Source: Acanthopleura granulata
Lineage: Eukaryota; Mollusca; Polyplacophora; Chitonida; Chitonidae
Direction of reading: 5' to 3'
Assembly (NCBI GenBank): GCA_016165875.1
Contig: JABBOT010000080.1
Location: 6,182,759 to 6,246,758 of the forward strand
Length of the DNA: 64,000 bases
The first letter of the stretch is position 1, and every line of letters starts with the position of its first letter. The notes below the pieces were generated by a model, which saw nothing but the letters and a program-made list of their open reading frames with translations, had not been told where the DNA came from and made no database searches. Position numbers and translations under genes: made by a program. This document shows, piece by piece, positions 22,900-34,240 of the stretch.

Positions 22900-23760
22900 A
22901 AACAAATACGTGTAAAATGCAAGATCATGTGCTGTCTCTTAATTCCCCACGGCGAAAACATGCAATTCAGCATTCTAACAACAACAACACGATCCAATCA
23001 TCTCCCGATGTGATAGGCAGTCGCCATGTGAGCCAGATTAGAAAAAAAAGTCGCTGTACATGTATATCATCTTGTATATCCCTTTTGTTTATTTGGTGGA
23101 TTACTGTTGAACGTCATCTTCTAGAATCTTGCCAAAAGAGAACATTTCTGCTGAACTTCCCCTCGTGTGACGTGCACTTGGTTGTGGCGACATGAACAGA
23201 AACAGGCGTGATATCTCTGCAGCAGTAACAATGAGGAGATCTGCTTTAGGATTGGCCGACATTTTTGTTAAAGCCAAAACAGCACGCCTGAGAATATACC
23301 TTTCCTGTGTCTGGCTGATGCCGAACTGTGAAGCCACTGCCTGGTTTCCTTTCTTATCGCTTTTATCTATCCTGCTCAGAAGATCTAGGTTTAGCAAGCC
23401 TGTCATTAGTATCTTTTCCAACATGAGGAAGTTCCCGGAGGACGTATGAAGCTGTTCCTATCGGCACTAAGAATTTCCATGCGTGACCAAACTCTAGCCA
23501 GAAGATTGCTTGTTCCCGCCATACGATAGTTTACGATCGCTATGCATATTATCATAAATACTTTTCGAAAGCATCACGAGATCGTGACTAAGGTATTATT
23601 CCCTCAATGAATCGCTCTATTGACTATGAACTCATTACTCTCCAAACCTGTTCAGTGGCCAGCGAGTGTCAATTACCAGCAAGTACATCAAAGCCCGTTG
23701 AAATGTGAAAGGTGTGTACATTATACAAGCACCCGATGAAATATTATGTTGTCCACTCAA
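22900..23760. repeat. Tandem duplication, copy 1 (partner 24350-25130)
   Basis: Shared ordered blocks: GTACATGTATATCATCTTGT/GTATGTGTATGTCATATTGT, TGGAATCTT.CCAAA.AGAA, AGAAGATTGCTTGT, GAATCGCT.TATTGA and GCGA.TGTCAATTACCA. Offset about 1.4 kb. Confidence 0.8.
23101..23424 (-). CDS. Candidate coding fragment within the tandem duplication, unknown product
   Basis: A 107-codon minus-strand frame ends in a stop at 23101. A middle part (NQAVASQFGISQTQERYIL) has the rhythm of a helix-turn-helix such as those in CENP-B/pogo-type transposases, but no other domain supports this. In the tandem copy the same strand gives QLDISQ and LFGKDSRIW at collinear sites with several stops, so if coding, copy 2 is dead. 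A plus-strand frame of 85 codons overlaps. Unresolved. Confidence 0.25.
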   Translation of the reverse strand: MLEKILMTGLLNLDLLSRIDKSDKKGNQAVASQFGISQTQERYILRRAVLALTKMSANPKADLLIVTAAEISRLFLFMSPQPSARHTRGSSAEMFSFGKILEDDVQQ

Positions 23761-24154
23761 TACCATTGCATGAAGGTACACGCAACAGAGGACAAAAGTG
23801 GTTGAAAATATACATGTAGACTGTAGATTTCATCGAACACTTTTTGTTTCATAAATGATAAGAAAATCTCTTGAGATCCCAGGAGAGAGCAAAGATTTAA
23901 TCATGTATTGTAGGATGAGATAGGCAGATGAATGGTTCCTGGATTTTTGGGGAAGGTTGCATTTTCCTTCACACGACTATATATTGCCAAGAGTGAAGCA
24001 AAATGTTGACTATACATGTGCCGGGAACTAAACTTGACAAGATACATTACTGCGCATGCCTGTGAACTCACGAATTCGACCGACTAATTCGTAATGCCTA
24101 TTTCTGGTACATTTAAGAACACATATATCGACTCCTGGTTTGAATATATTCTTT

Positions 24155-24226
24155 CCACGATGTGTCTGAAACATTGCCAATATGGTGTTACGTCATATTC
24201 ATTCATTCATTCATTCATTCATATAT
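24155..24226 (+). repeat. Family B ultra-short retroposon, copy 2
   Basis: CCACGATGTGTCTGAAACAT, TGCCAATATGGTGTTACGTC, then (ATTC)6. A target duplication is not clear here. The tail runs into an (AT)n stretch. Confidence 0.75.
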
Positions 24227-24349
24227 ATATGTTTATATTAAATGTTATTTGACGTCAGTGAGGTTGGTGCATTTAGTCATGCCAATTCCAAATACTGTAA
24301 TTAAAGCATGGCAGACACACTGTTTATCATTTACTTTGCATGATGTCAT

Positions 24350-25130
24350 TTGTGAGTGAACCCAACACCAAAAAGGTTATGAACAAATGTTACCTCTACC
24401 AAGCATAACGCTGAGTCCAACAACAACAAGAGGGGACAAATTCCTGATGTAAGACAGAATCCACATCAACCAAATTTAGAGCAGAACGTCGGTGTATGTG
24501 TATGTCATATTGTATATCCCCATTGTTCATTCATCTGATTTTTGTTCAGCGCCATATTCTGGAATCTTTTCCAAAGAGAACCATATATTGACGAACTATT
24601 TGGCTTACGCGTAGTTAGGACGACATGGAGGTAAGCAGGCGTCTTATCCAGGTTGATGCAAGCAAAGCAGAGGCTAGCCGACAGTTTTCGTCTAAAATTC
24701 AACATAGAACACAATCTTTCTGTCACTGGCTGATATCTAGCTGTTAAGGCATTGTCTAAGGTTCTTCCCTGTCTCTTTTATATCTTACCCGGTTGTTTAC
24801 AGGGCATGTTGTCTTTATCTTATACATTATCAGGAAGATCACGGGGGACGCCTCAAGGCGCCCTTCCTGTCAACACTTTAAAGGCACATGTCCGACCTTG
24901 AAACTCTGTCCCAGAAGATTGCTTGTCCTGGTCACACTGTAGTTTTCGAACACGGTAAACATCGCGAGGTCGTGGCTGGGGCGTTATTTCCTCGGTGAAT
25001 CGCTTTATTGATTATGAAGTCGTTATTGGCCAAGACGTTTTCGCTGTCAGCGACTGTCAATTACCAACAGGTGCACTGGAGGTTGCTGAAATGCCAGAGA
25101 GATGAACTGTCTGGTTTATATCAGCACATA
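24350..25130. repeat. Tandem duplication, copy 2 (partner 22900-23760)
   Basis: See copy 1. The minus-strand frame seen in copy 1 is broken here by several stops. Confidence 0.8.
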
Positions 25131-25537
25131 TGTATGTATGTGCAAGCAACGGGGAATATCGTCGATGGGGTTAAAAAATTAATGTAATTTTTTTTTTCTT
25201 GTCAAAGATGATAGGGTTGAAGAAAGAAAAACAAAACAAATCAAAAAAATAAATCCCCCAGAGATCCCCAGATATGCAAAACAGGGATTTAGCCATTGGT
25301 TGTGATGGTAGAGGAGACTTGACCCTAGACTGTGACCTACATGTACAAATCAAGGTCACCTTCCCTGACCTGGTTTTCAATTGTCATGAGGGCTTAAAGG
25401 GTTTATGGTAGGATTTAACGGTCCTACACAGAGGTCAGCATACCGGTTTTATGACATGGTTAAGCCAGATTGTCGTGCATGCAGAGTTTTCCAGTTGAAC
25501 CCGGGTAATTTTGGCTTTTTGCTTCAACTACTGCACA

Positions 25538-25915
25538 ATGATAAAGGCATACATGTGCACAACGGGGAAATTCGTGAAGACGAATGTTCACAAGTTTTAT
25601 TACATAGAAGAGTGTAGCGTGATGGGTGTACTCTCTCGACATTGGGCCTGCAATGTATACTTGCCTCTTGGAGCAGCACTTCTGTACACAAAAGGGGAAA
25701 TGCGAGAAGACGAAAGTTCTGAAGTTGTATTGCAGAGATCGGTCGATGTGTAGCGTGATGCTCTCTAGACATTGGGCATGCATGTATATGTGCCACTGGA
25801 GCAGTACTTATGTAAGCAATAGGGAAATGTAAGGATACATAAGTTCAGAAGTTGTATTAAACAGATGTTAGTGACGCGATACTCTCCCGACGTTGGGCAT
25901 GCATGTATATTTTTG
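25538..25915 (+). repeat. Tandem repeat, ~129-bp unit, 3 copies
   Basis: GGGGAAAT recurs at 25564, 25694 and 25822 (spacing 130 and 128). Shared inner blocks include GTGTAGCGTGATG, CTCTCTAGACATTGGGC and TGCATGTATA. In units 1 and 2 one plus frame gives GEIREDECSQVLL and GEMREDESSEVVL, each ending at a TAG. The third unit loses this frame. Confidence 0.9.
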
Positions 25916-26562
25916 GGGTGTACTTACAGAAACAACCACATAAACAAAACACATCAACGACCAGAATGTGTGGTCATTGGCATTAGGATGTCGTCCGTTT
26001 TCATTTTGAAGCTAATTTAGAACGAAATCGTCATTTCGATCTTGTTCATAATAAAGAATTTTCGTGATAAATGGGACCAGCAGGTGTGCGTTGGGCTTCC
26101 AGATGTATAGAGACACCAGAAGAGAGACGCCTACATATGCTCAATTACTTGAGCTGAACGGTCATATGCAAAGCACCAGATGTGTACAGGGCATAAATCA
26201 GTATCAGCCGTTACACTAACCCAGGAGCGGATAGGCGGCCAACAGAAGTCATGAGAAAGCTTAAGAAACGAGCTGCAATAAACCGGACGTATTCAATCGA
26301 CAAGGTATAAATAGATTTGGAATATGTCGGAATATCAAGCAAAAGAAATTCGATTTCAAACGTATTTTCGTTACTTTTTATAAACTGTTGTATGCCATTA
26401 TACAGGAAAGAGGTATACCAAGCAGCCAGCATCATCTGTATTCAATCAACGCAAGGCGCACTTACGTTTCCTATTTGTTATTGTGTTCATTTGTTTCCCT
26501 AAGTGCTTATTATTTCAAAATTTTACAATTGTTAACAGGCCACATCCGCCACATCTAATTTA
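25916..26562. other. No recognisable feature
   Basis: Short overlapping frames on both strands at 26211-26502 only. Confidence 0.4.
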
Positions 26563-26790
26563 TTCTTTTATTTAGTTATTTTTTGAATGGTGTTTTACGC
26601 CGTATTCAAGAGTATTTCATGGCGACCAGCTTCATGGTGGGAGGAAACCGGGTAGAGCCTCGGAGAAATCAACGACTATCCGCAAGTTCCTAGTAGACCT
26701 TCCCACGTATACGACCGAAAAGGAAGCCAGTGTGAGCAGGGCTTGAACGATCGCATTGGTGAGAGACACATCATTACGCTATACCAGTAA
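26563..26790 (-). repeat. SINE family A
   Basis: TTTTACGCCGTATTCAAGAG, GGTGGGAGGAAACCGGGTAG, ATCCGCAAGTTCCTAG, CCTTCCCACGTATACG and AGGAAGCCAGTGTGAGCAGG, with a remnant head. Confidence 0.88.
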
Positions 26791-26816
26791 CTTTTTTGAC
26801 AGAATTTTGCTCAAAC

Positions 26817-26978
26817 TTAAAGCCTGACCTTGGCACAATCAGTTACATTCTGCAGCTCATTCATGTGTAGATCCCGCTCAAGAAAAGCCTCTCCGTCCGC
26901 AACTCTTTGGACAAATATATTCACATCCAGATCTGGATATATTTTTTTCAAAGCATTTTTCCTCCTTGTATTACCCGC
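26817..26978 (-). CDS. Candidate terminal exon, unknown product (53 codons)
   Basis: The minus-strand frame from an AG (GTTAAG) at about 26979 to a TAA at 26817-26819 reads as well-balanced protein: ALKKIYPDLDVNIFVQRVAD, then GEAFLERDLHMNELQNVTD. Mixed charge, periodic hydrophobics and no low complexity distinguish it from the shadow frames around it. I do not recognise the family, and the acceptor has a weak pyrimidine tract. It lies between a SINE and a SINE scrap, in DNA not matched elsewhere in the window. Confidence 0.3.
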   Translation of the reverse strand, partial: AGNTRRKNALKKIYPDLDVNIFVQRVADGEAFLERDLHMNELQNVTDCAKVRL

Positions 26979-27046
26979 TTAACTGTGTTGGCGACCTGTA
27001 CAATAAGCTATTGTGGGGCCACCTAGGCCTAGGAATGGGAGGGGGA

Positions 27047-27078
27047 GTGTTTTACGCCGCACTCAAGAATATTTCAGT
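27047..27078 (-). repeat. SINE family A scrap
   Basis: GTGTTTTACGCCGCACTCAA + GAATATTTCA only. Confidence 0.7.
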
Positions 27079-27079
27079 G

Positions 27080-27235
27080 TGTTGGATTTCAATCTGTACA
27101 ATGCAGAGGAATATCATGAGTTGATCTCCGGTGACAGTCCATCCCAGACGAGTCAAGAAATGAAGATCTTTCTCTATTTCATGCCGTATCACTGGATATT
27201 TTCGCATTGCCAGTCGCTACCTGAAACGCCAACAG
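27080..27235. repeat. Long-module fragment (partners 34920-35100 and 37480-37640)
   Basis: GTTGATCTCC, CCCAGACGAGTCAA and TTTTCGCATT..CAG.CGCTACC recur in order in the two 2.5-kb modules. Confidence 0.65.
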
Positions 27236-27239
27236 GCGT

Positions 27240-28600
27240 ACATGTATGCGACCATTTTACAATTGCTGTACTTGTATCTTACTGGAGCACCGTAGACATA
27301 TTCTAGTTAACAACTTGCTTGTATCAGATAAAGTCACAAAAACAGTTTTTATTGCAACGCTGCTATATTCACATCTGATACGAGAACAGACGAAAAATGT
27401 GCCACCATTTCCTGCATTTGGTGCGGTAAGACTAGAAACTTTCAAATATTTGTTTTTTCTTACCCAATGCAAGAACCTAAGACCATCAAGTTGTAAATGC
27501 CAGAACAACAGATATGAAACCTGTAACCACTGTACACAATCATGGTAGATTTTCAAGAATAAAGACACAAATCTACATTGGAATATCTTTTCATCAAGGT
27601 ATGATTTTCGTTGCAATGAAATTGATCGTACGGGTAAACAACAGATAATTTGTAGCTACAATCGCTGCAAAAAGCTAGGCTAGAACAGTACAAGTTTTTC
27701 TCTGGAACAGAACATGCTATGATGACAGATATGGGAATTTTACCAAGGTTTTGATGACTCTACTGTGCACTGGCACAATTTAGAATAGCACTAGGTGTGC
27801 ATTATTATCTGTGATATAAAGAAAGATGCCCACAACCTACACCTCCCCCACCCAGTCACAAAGCGTCTTTTATATGCAGAATCTACTAGGAATGAGCCGA
27901 TTTTTGTCTTTTGTTTGAGTATACAGATCACTGGATCCACGTGCTCCTACTAGGCCTATGTGTCCTCATAATCTACTGGAGCAGACCAGATGTGGTGAGG
28001 GGGCGCTTACCTTCCGATCACTTTTCTATCAGCTGCCTTTCAAAACCCGGCCATTGACAAGAAATTTCTCTCGCTTTTACTGCTTGTGAGGTTGGAGTGA
28101 CAGTGAGTGGTCGATGACGCTCGTATGACCTTTGCTAGTCATTGAAGATCACTTGTCTTCCTGCATTATGATCTGTTTATCTGTATCATACATGAACATG
28201 TCCTGAACATGATGCTATGTTACAATCAAATCAAATCAGAATTGTATAACATACTCTCTTTGAACTGCAGGTAACTTTTTACTTGTTTTCGCCAAACTGC
28301 TGCCAGTTTGTCCGTAGGCCGGTGGACCCACTGCCAACTGCATCATCAAGTATGATGGCATTAGTCTCCGGCACACTCGTCCTTACCTTCCCTAGTTTTC
28401 AATGTATACATGTACAGCTTTTTTGAGAAATGGTTTGCCATCGGAGGATATTTATGGTTTGTATGGGTGATTTGGAGCAAATCGAACAGATTGCCATCCA
28501 TAGCCCATCTCTGAACAAACCATAGTCATTTCAGATCTGCCCTGAAGTTCTGGCATGCAGGGTTTTCTACCAAGTGGTACTCAGTCACTCGCTCAGTCAT
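27240..28600. other. No supported gene
   Basis: Frames of 97-119 codons on both strands (27013-27616) overlap one another and lack signatures. The rest is featureless. Confidence 0.4.
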
Positions 28601-28641
28601 GTACGTATCAACTAAGCATTTCCATTTTCGTTGCTTTTTAG

Positions 28642-28767
28642 GCGCATACATCAGAGCTTGGTCCATGATTTCTTTCCTCTCTGGTTTGGACCTTATTCTC
28701 CTCAACGAATGGGCTCCTTATGTGTACCATTACGTCGACCAGAGGTTTGATCCGATCAGCATGGGAG
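28642..28767 (+). CDS. Candidate internal exon, 42 codons, phase 1-1
   Basis: Acceptor CGTTGCTTTTTAG (AG at 28640-28641) and donor GGAG|GTATGT (GT at 28768-28769) bracket 126 bp, an exact multiple of three with both introns in phase 1. The open frame reads AYIRAWSMISFLSGLDLILL, NEWAPYVYHYVDQRFDPISM. Both sites are close to consensus and the exon is symmetrical, as in duplicable or shuffled modules. Family unknown. I see no flanking exons that would confirm it. Confidence 0.35.
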
Positions 28768-28799
28768 GTATGTGTATACATTGAGATTGCTAACAATGT

Positions 28800-29628
28800 C
28801 TTGTGTCTGGAAGAACCTGATCATCTCACACTCGGAGATCATGTCAAAACAAAATAGCCCCAACTCCCCAATCACTGATGCATCATTTCGTTCATAGGCC
28901 AGGCCGATGGCCATTGCTCAGAATATTTATTTTGTCTTCTGAAGCGTGAATTGGTCACCTTTACTCGAGGACACTTTATTGAGGCTTATCATATCTATCT
29001 ATAGACTGAGAGCCATCGCGCATAAATTAGTGTGGTGCTAGGTGAAGAACCAGATACAAGATTTGTTCCATTCTTCTATGTACATGTACATAGAAGAGTT
29101 CTCATAGTGATCGGAAGTCTAAATGTTCCAGATACAACGTCGAATAACCAATACAGAGACTGGAAGTTGTCTTGCGGCACATCAGGCTTCAAAAATGCTT
29201 GTATAAGACAAATTATTCGTTCCCAAAACTTCTATGTATCGCGTTTATGTATGCTTCTACGTATGCAGTTATTTGTTGCCCTTGTCCGGTGCAGGTGATA
29301 TGGAACACTTAGCATGGGGTCTGCTATGGAAGCCGACAGTGAACCTTTATAACAGATCTCGAGGTAGCTGAGAGGCGGCGAAGCAGCGGGACAGGAATGT
29401 ACCGAAGTGAGGCGGCGAGGTACTGGGGTCAGCAAAGCAGGGAGTTGAGTTGAATCACCTCGCTGCCACAACCTTTCTATTACATTGCAAGGTAGCAAAT
29501 AGTCTTTTGTCGGGTACCGTAGCCTGCGGAGCGTAGAGAAGCTACATGTGCTTTGACTTAAACCGAAGCTTCTGTCCACCTACTGTAATGTAGCCGGTCA
29601 CAACTCATTTTGAGACAAGCTTTCTTAG
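28800..29628. other. No supported gene; 26-bp palindrome and a GC-richer patch
   Basis: A perfect palindrome is at 29072-29097. 29340-29430 is purine- and GC-rich (AGGTAGCTGAGAGGCGGCGA). Long overlapping frames at 29032-29579 on both strands are not supported. Confidence 0.4.
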
Positions 29629-29830
29629 TGTGTCGAGGATACAAGATCCGGATATACCAAAAGCTTTCAAAATTGTTCTTGTTGCTGCCTCACTTGGCCC
29701 TCAGCACTGACAGTTCAGAGCAAGAAAAGAGAACAGGTCGGCCCGGTGTCTGTATAATGTGATTGGGTGGTATGTCATGTCTAGTGTCTTCATCATGATG
29801 TTCCAGTATTGTCAGCAGTTTGGCGGCATG
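29629..29830 (+). repeat. SINE family C copy
   Basis: TTCTTGTTGCTGCCTCACTT, GGCCCTCAGCACTGACAG, GTCGGCCCGGTGTCTGTATA, ATGTGATTGGGTGG. Same family as 42498-42712 and (inverted) 59268-59440. Confidence 0.85.
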
Positions 29831-29896
29831 GACTCATCCTGTCGCAAGTGAGGCTTGAAATGGGATTCCTCACCATCATATTACTGAACAGTAGGT

Positions 29897-30253
29897 GAGT
29901 TTTGAGATCGAATTCTTTTATCGTTAAAGATACGAAAAGCCCTACTGTACTATGTCACCGGTCAAAAATGTTAGGCAACTATTTCTGATTACATTTACTA
30001 TAACAAGGGCGTCTAAGAAAAGTTTCAAAAAAGTTACTTAGACTTGACATAGAAGAGGGCAATTAATGAGCTGAAAGTTTTTTAATTTAAGAAGTTCCTG
30101 GCTGAAGGAGAGGTCATTGGTATCTCCCTAACATGGCAATACAGGCAACCAGTAAATCAAAATCAACGAAATTGCCTGACATTGTTGACAAGTCACATGA
30201 CACAGTTGAACTGTTTTTACCTTCTGCGACAAAAAAGTTCTGACTCGAAACTC
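29897..30253. mobile_element. MITE with long terminal inverted repeats, copy B
   Basis: The left end GAGTTTTGAGATCGAATTCT pairs with the reverse complement of the right end, GAGTTTCGAGTCAGAACTTT. Inner TIR blocks GTCAAAAATGTTAGGCAA and GTCAACAATGTCAGGCAA also pair. The inside carries ATTTCTGATTACATTTACTA, shared with copy A (3650-4012). Confidence 0.78.
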
Positions 30254-30800
30254 CCCTATTGTTACGTGCGACGTAGAAACCTAAGCATTCATTTTCAACG
30301 GCCAGCTCTCCAAGAATGATTATTATCGTCAGTGTATTAAGCTGGCCATTTCAATTTTATCTCTTCGGCTATAGCGTAGAGATTGTACTGACATACATGT
30401 AATACGCATTTTCGAACTAAGGTTACAAATAGAAATAAATTTAACGGGTTTTCTATCACTCGACTGTGGAAGGCGGAATAGCCTATCTGCATTTGGACAC
30501 TGTCATCAGTAAGGATGTATATATTTTGTAATTATCCGTAGTTTTTGGACATTATTGTCAGTTGTACTATTTCTCTATTTTGTCAAATATATGTATTGAA
30601 CTTATTCAACCGTCTACGTGTTTCTTTGTTTGATCTTGAGTAAGGTCTGTCGCTGTCTGAGAGTTAAACAAGCCATTTGTTTATCATTTCCTCTCTCCTA
30701 TAGTGGTACACTTACAGTACAAAACACCTGCACATTTCGTCAACATTTTATTGCCAACCGTGTCAGCACTTCATCATGAAGAGTTTGCTTCCCACAGGTC
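30254..30800. repeat. Weak duplicate of 5.4-5.9 kb
   Basis: CATTTGGACACTGTCATCAG TAAG near 30500 matches CGGATTTGGACGCTATCATCAG near 5850, with partial similarity upstream. No coding call. Confidence 0.35.
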
Positions 30801-30889
30801 CAATGTAATCAAGTCATCAGCGTCAACGACAAAGGCAAAATTGTGCCATTCTCGAAACATATGTTTGTAATGCTAAAAACCCATAAAAC

Positions 30890-32000
30890 AGCATAAAGAT
30901 CATAGTGTTAACATGTTGTAATTGTGAAATTATCGGCCATAACATAGTGCAACTTGTTAAGTCATCAGACGAACAACATTCATTTTGTGATATGTAACTT
31001 GTAACCTGTACAGGAAGTAAGGGGATACTTTGAAGAAGAAAAACACAGGACAATCTAGAAGCATGTAATCACAAAGGTATGGTCTTTACTACACTGACGT
31101 TGATAAAAAAGGTAAAACTCGCATAATGCCATAATTGGCGAACAGATGAAGCTAACATATTGCATCTTGTGCTGTCATCAAAAGAAAAATGGAACATGTA
31201 ATACTTGGATATATGTTTTACAGAAGGAACGCATAGCCATTAGTGAATGACCTGGCCTCCGTCAGGGACCCTTTAGGAATTACAAGAACCTGCTCGGTAA
31301 ACTTAATACACAGGCTCGCTATTCAATGATCCCAGACGATGGCGTGTCAGTCGGTATTTTACCGTCTTTCAGCTCACCTGTGGACGTTTTTTCTTATCTT
31401 AGACCCATTTCGTTCGGTGGAACTTAGAACTTTGAAAACGCCATGGATTAAATGGTCCTTGCCTCTTAAAGCTTAAAGCCCCGATGCCCTCCATTCTTAT
31501 TCACTTCCATATGACTTTGTCCCGGTCTCTTCGTGGTAGATTGCCCGTCTGGCATACGTATAGCTCATACAAACCTCTTCCTTAAAAAAAAACACACTAA
31601 AATATTCTTGGGACAGGTCATCGGACATAAGCATAACCCATAAGACCAAAACGTTAACCGTTGTACTTACCACGTTTGATTACATGTACTATTGCTATTT
31701 ACAGTGAACCTTCCTCGTGACAGCTACATGTAGCGTCAGTACCTAGAATCTTATAAAAAGATAACAAACCCATGGAAGCTATAAAAATCTCTTCCTTAAT
31801 CCTTTAAAACACACTCAAAAATGTTTTTGGGACAGAAGCACCGTTGACCATTCTTAAACAGGGCTTACCATAAAACATGTGTGGGTTGATTTCATTGGAC
31901 GGGGTCAGTTTCTGCGAAGACCTTGTTGTTTAAAATACGGGCTCTAAACAAATAAGTTTGAAGATAGTGCTTGTTACTTTGATGCCCTCTGAAAATGACG
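30890..32000. repeat. Long module, partial copy 1
   Basis: Contains, in module order: GAAGCTAACATATTGCATCT, CATAGCCATTAGTGAATGA, TTCAATGATCCCAGACGATG, GTCGGTATTTTACCGTCTTT, CCATGGATTAAATGG, then a T-rich acceptor-like stretch on the minus strand. Minus-strand frames corresponding to the 36.2-36.5-kb exon are broken by stops and shifts. Confidence 0.75.
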
Positions 32001-34080
32001 TCATACCTGTCATGGTTATTTGCTAAGGATACCAGAACCCCTCAGGGGTGAAATTTGGTCAATTTTTTTCATTTCACATTCTTACTCTCCATTCTCCTAT
32101 CTGTGCTCTCACTCACAGGTGAAAACTAAATTCGAATTGTAAATACCTTATACTTGACAGAAAGTGCAACATATTGTGAATCAAGGCGGTTGTTTTTTTC
32201 TTATATCCCCCTGATTAGGAGGATTAGCTCACTGTATGGGTTTTCGTGCTGTGAAGAGACGTGCCTCTGGTAAATGTGTATTGACTTCTACAACAAATTG
32301 TGTACGACTGCTTGTGCAGACTACTCAAGCAGACCTATTAGCTAAAACAGCAGCCTTTATCATCCAACCAGGGTGCCACTGCATGAGGGAATAAACATAT
32401 TCTAGCGGGTTTTGCTCACAAATGTCAAGATGAACACCAGTTTACACTTTCATGGAGCATGGTAACTTTTAAAATTTAACAGAAGTAGGTTGAAATGTTC
32501 ACATTCTAACTGGAGGCAGGCCAATTCTTGATTAGAAGAATTTTGTGAGACATAATGCTCCTCGAGACGTTTTAGTCTTTTCTCCCTCTCTCTTTTTTAG
32601 ACGGTTGTGGGGTGAAATGCTTTTATTTCTCGCTTAATTTTCAACATATTGCTATGAAACTTGGAACACATGTAGCTAAATACTTCACCTAAAACACTTT
32701 TCTACTTTTAAAAAAATTAGTAAAAATAACATCAAAGTTTCTATTTTGTTTACATTTGTAACTTTAAATCATCACTCAGAACAATCTAAGATGAATATTA
32801 AAAATCTCTGGAACCCTTTTTGAAATTAAATAGTAAACTCTCCACTTGGGCAAAAAACTATGACAAACTTTGAAAATTCACATAAAATAGCATTTTGAAA
32901 AACAACTCTGATTTTTTCAAACTTATTCTTTATTTTGATTGATATTAAAGATATGTGAACTTTAAAAGCTTTTGTGAGACCGGCAGTCGTTCAGCTCTCA
33001 AAATATATATATATATGGCAACATTTGATAAATATTTTGGACAACACAAGGCACATTGTGAAATTTTACATTCGAGGGGTTTTAGTATCCTTACAGCGTT
33101 GTGATAAATAGTGCGTGTACAACTTGTGTAAAGTCTAGCGTTCTTGCTATCAGTTTTTATATGTCATATTTTTCAACATCAATGTTCATTAATAATTTTC
33201 ATTTATAATACATTATTCATTTTTGATATATCTGTTATTATTGTCTGATTATTACTAAGGACTCCATGCGAATGCCCGATTTACTTTTGCAAGGATCATC
33301 AAACTTAAATTATGTCTTCCTTAATATTTAATGCAAGCAAGCGTATTTGTGATTTATAGGAGGCATGCGATTACTAAAAGAAGCCAAAAAAGTAAAGAGA
33401 CCTCTGTGTTATCAAAGAGGAAAGAACCCGGGAGCGTAACAAAACAATCAATTATAATTAATTTGCTTCTGAATATGACGTAAGAAGTACAGTACATCTT
33501 TATTCATTTCGTAACCCAAATGCCGTATCTAGAGACCTCAGGAACTGCCATTTGACACCAGGTTTGTTTGGAAGTGGGCTTGGATTTGAGCCCAAGAGGA
33601 ACCCAAGAGATACAAGCAGACTGGCTGACCATGTAAGCACACTGGTAAAACAGGTCATCTATCGTCGTATTTAATTGATCATGCGCCACTCGAGGATTGG
33701 CGGACGATAGCGAATTACTGGTACAAGCTGGGTAGCTTTGATAGCCAGATAATGTGGGAACTGGGAGAGGGTGGCAGCTGAAGAACCATGGTTAGCGACT
33801 ATCACTGACATCCAGGGAAGTAAAACCATCAGGTTGCATACCAAAACTATGTGGATTGATCTTTTTATAAATAAAAACTATAAATGAATATTGATGTTGA
33901 AAAATATGACATATAAAAACTGAGAATGAGAGCCATTTGAAAGAAGAACGTTCATCGCTCTACTGTGAGGGTAATTGCTGCGTAGGCAATGGGTTCGTGC
34001 CATCGCGCGATTAAACGCAGTTCTCGAGGAAAACCCTCAACAAGAGAATGGATTCTCTCGTTTGAAGAGATCTTGTGTGG
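32000..34080. other. No recognisable gene; AT-rich
   Basis: Long AT-rich tract (32600-33350) with an (AT)7 run near 33005. The frames at 33504-33689 (minus) and 33975-34169 (plus) are unsupported. Confidence 0.45.
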
Positions 34081-34240
34081 GTGGGAATTTTTTTAATAAT
34101 ACCAAAATTGTGCTGGGGTCCGCTTTCTGGATGGAGTTGACAGCGGTGCCACAAAAAAGGATAAGTTGATTCTTTACTGAACTCTTTTATTTTTTATTGA
34201 ATAACAGATAACAACGTACATTCGCCTCGAGACAAGATCT
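34080..34240. repeat. Duplicated segment (partner 43700-43830)
   Basis: CTGGATGGAGTTGACAGCGG, TGCCACAAAAAAGGATAAGT against GTCATGGAGGTGACAACATT, CCCACGAAAAGGATGAGTT. Probably another part of the long module. Confidence 0.65.

Noticed and set aside
27013..27616. A multi-frame gene from three overlapping frames
   Set aside because: Frames of similar length occur on both strands, with module and SINE sequence at the start and no splice sites to join them.
33003..33018. (AT)n run as a regulatory site
   Set aside because: Simple microsatellite. No other promoter element around it.
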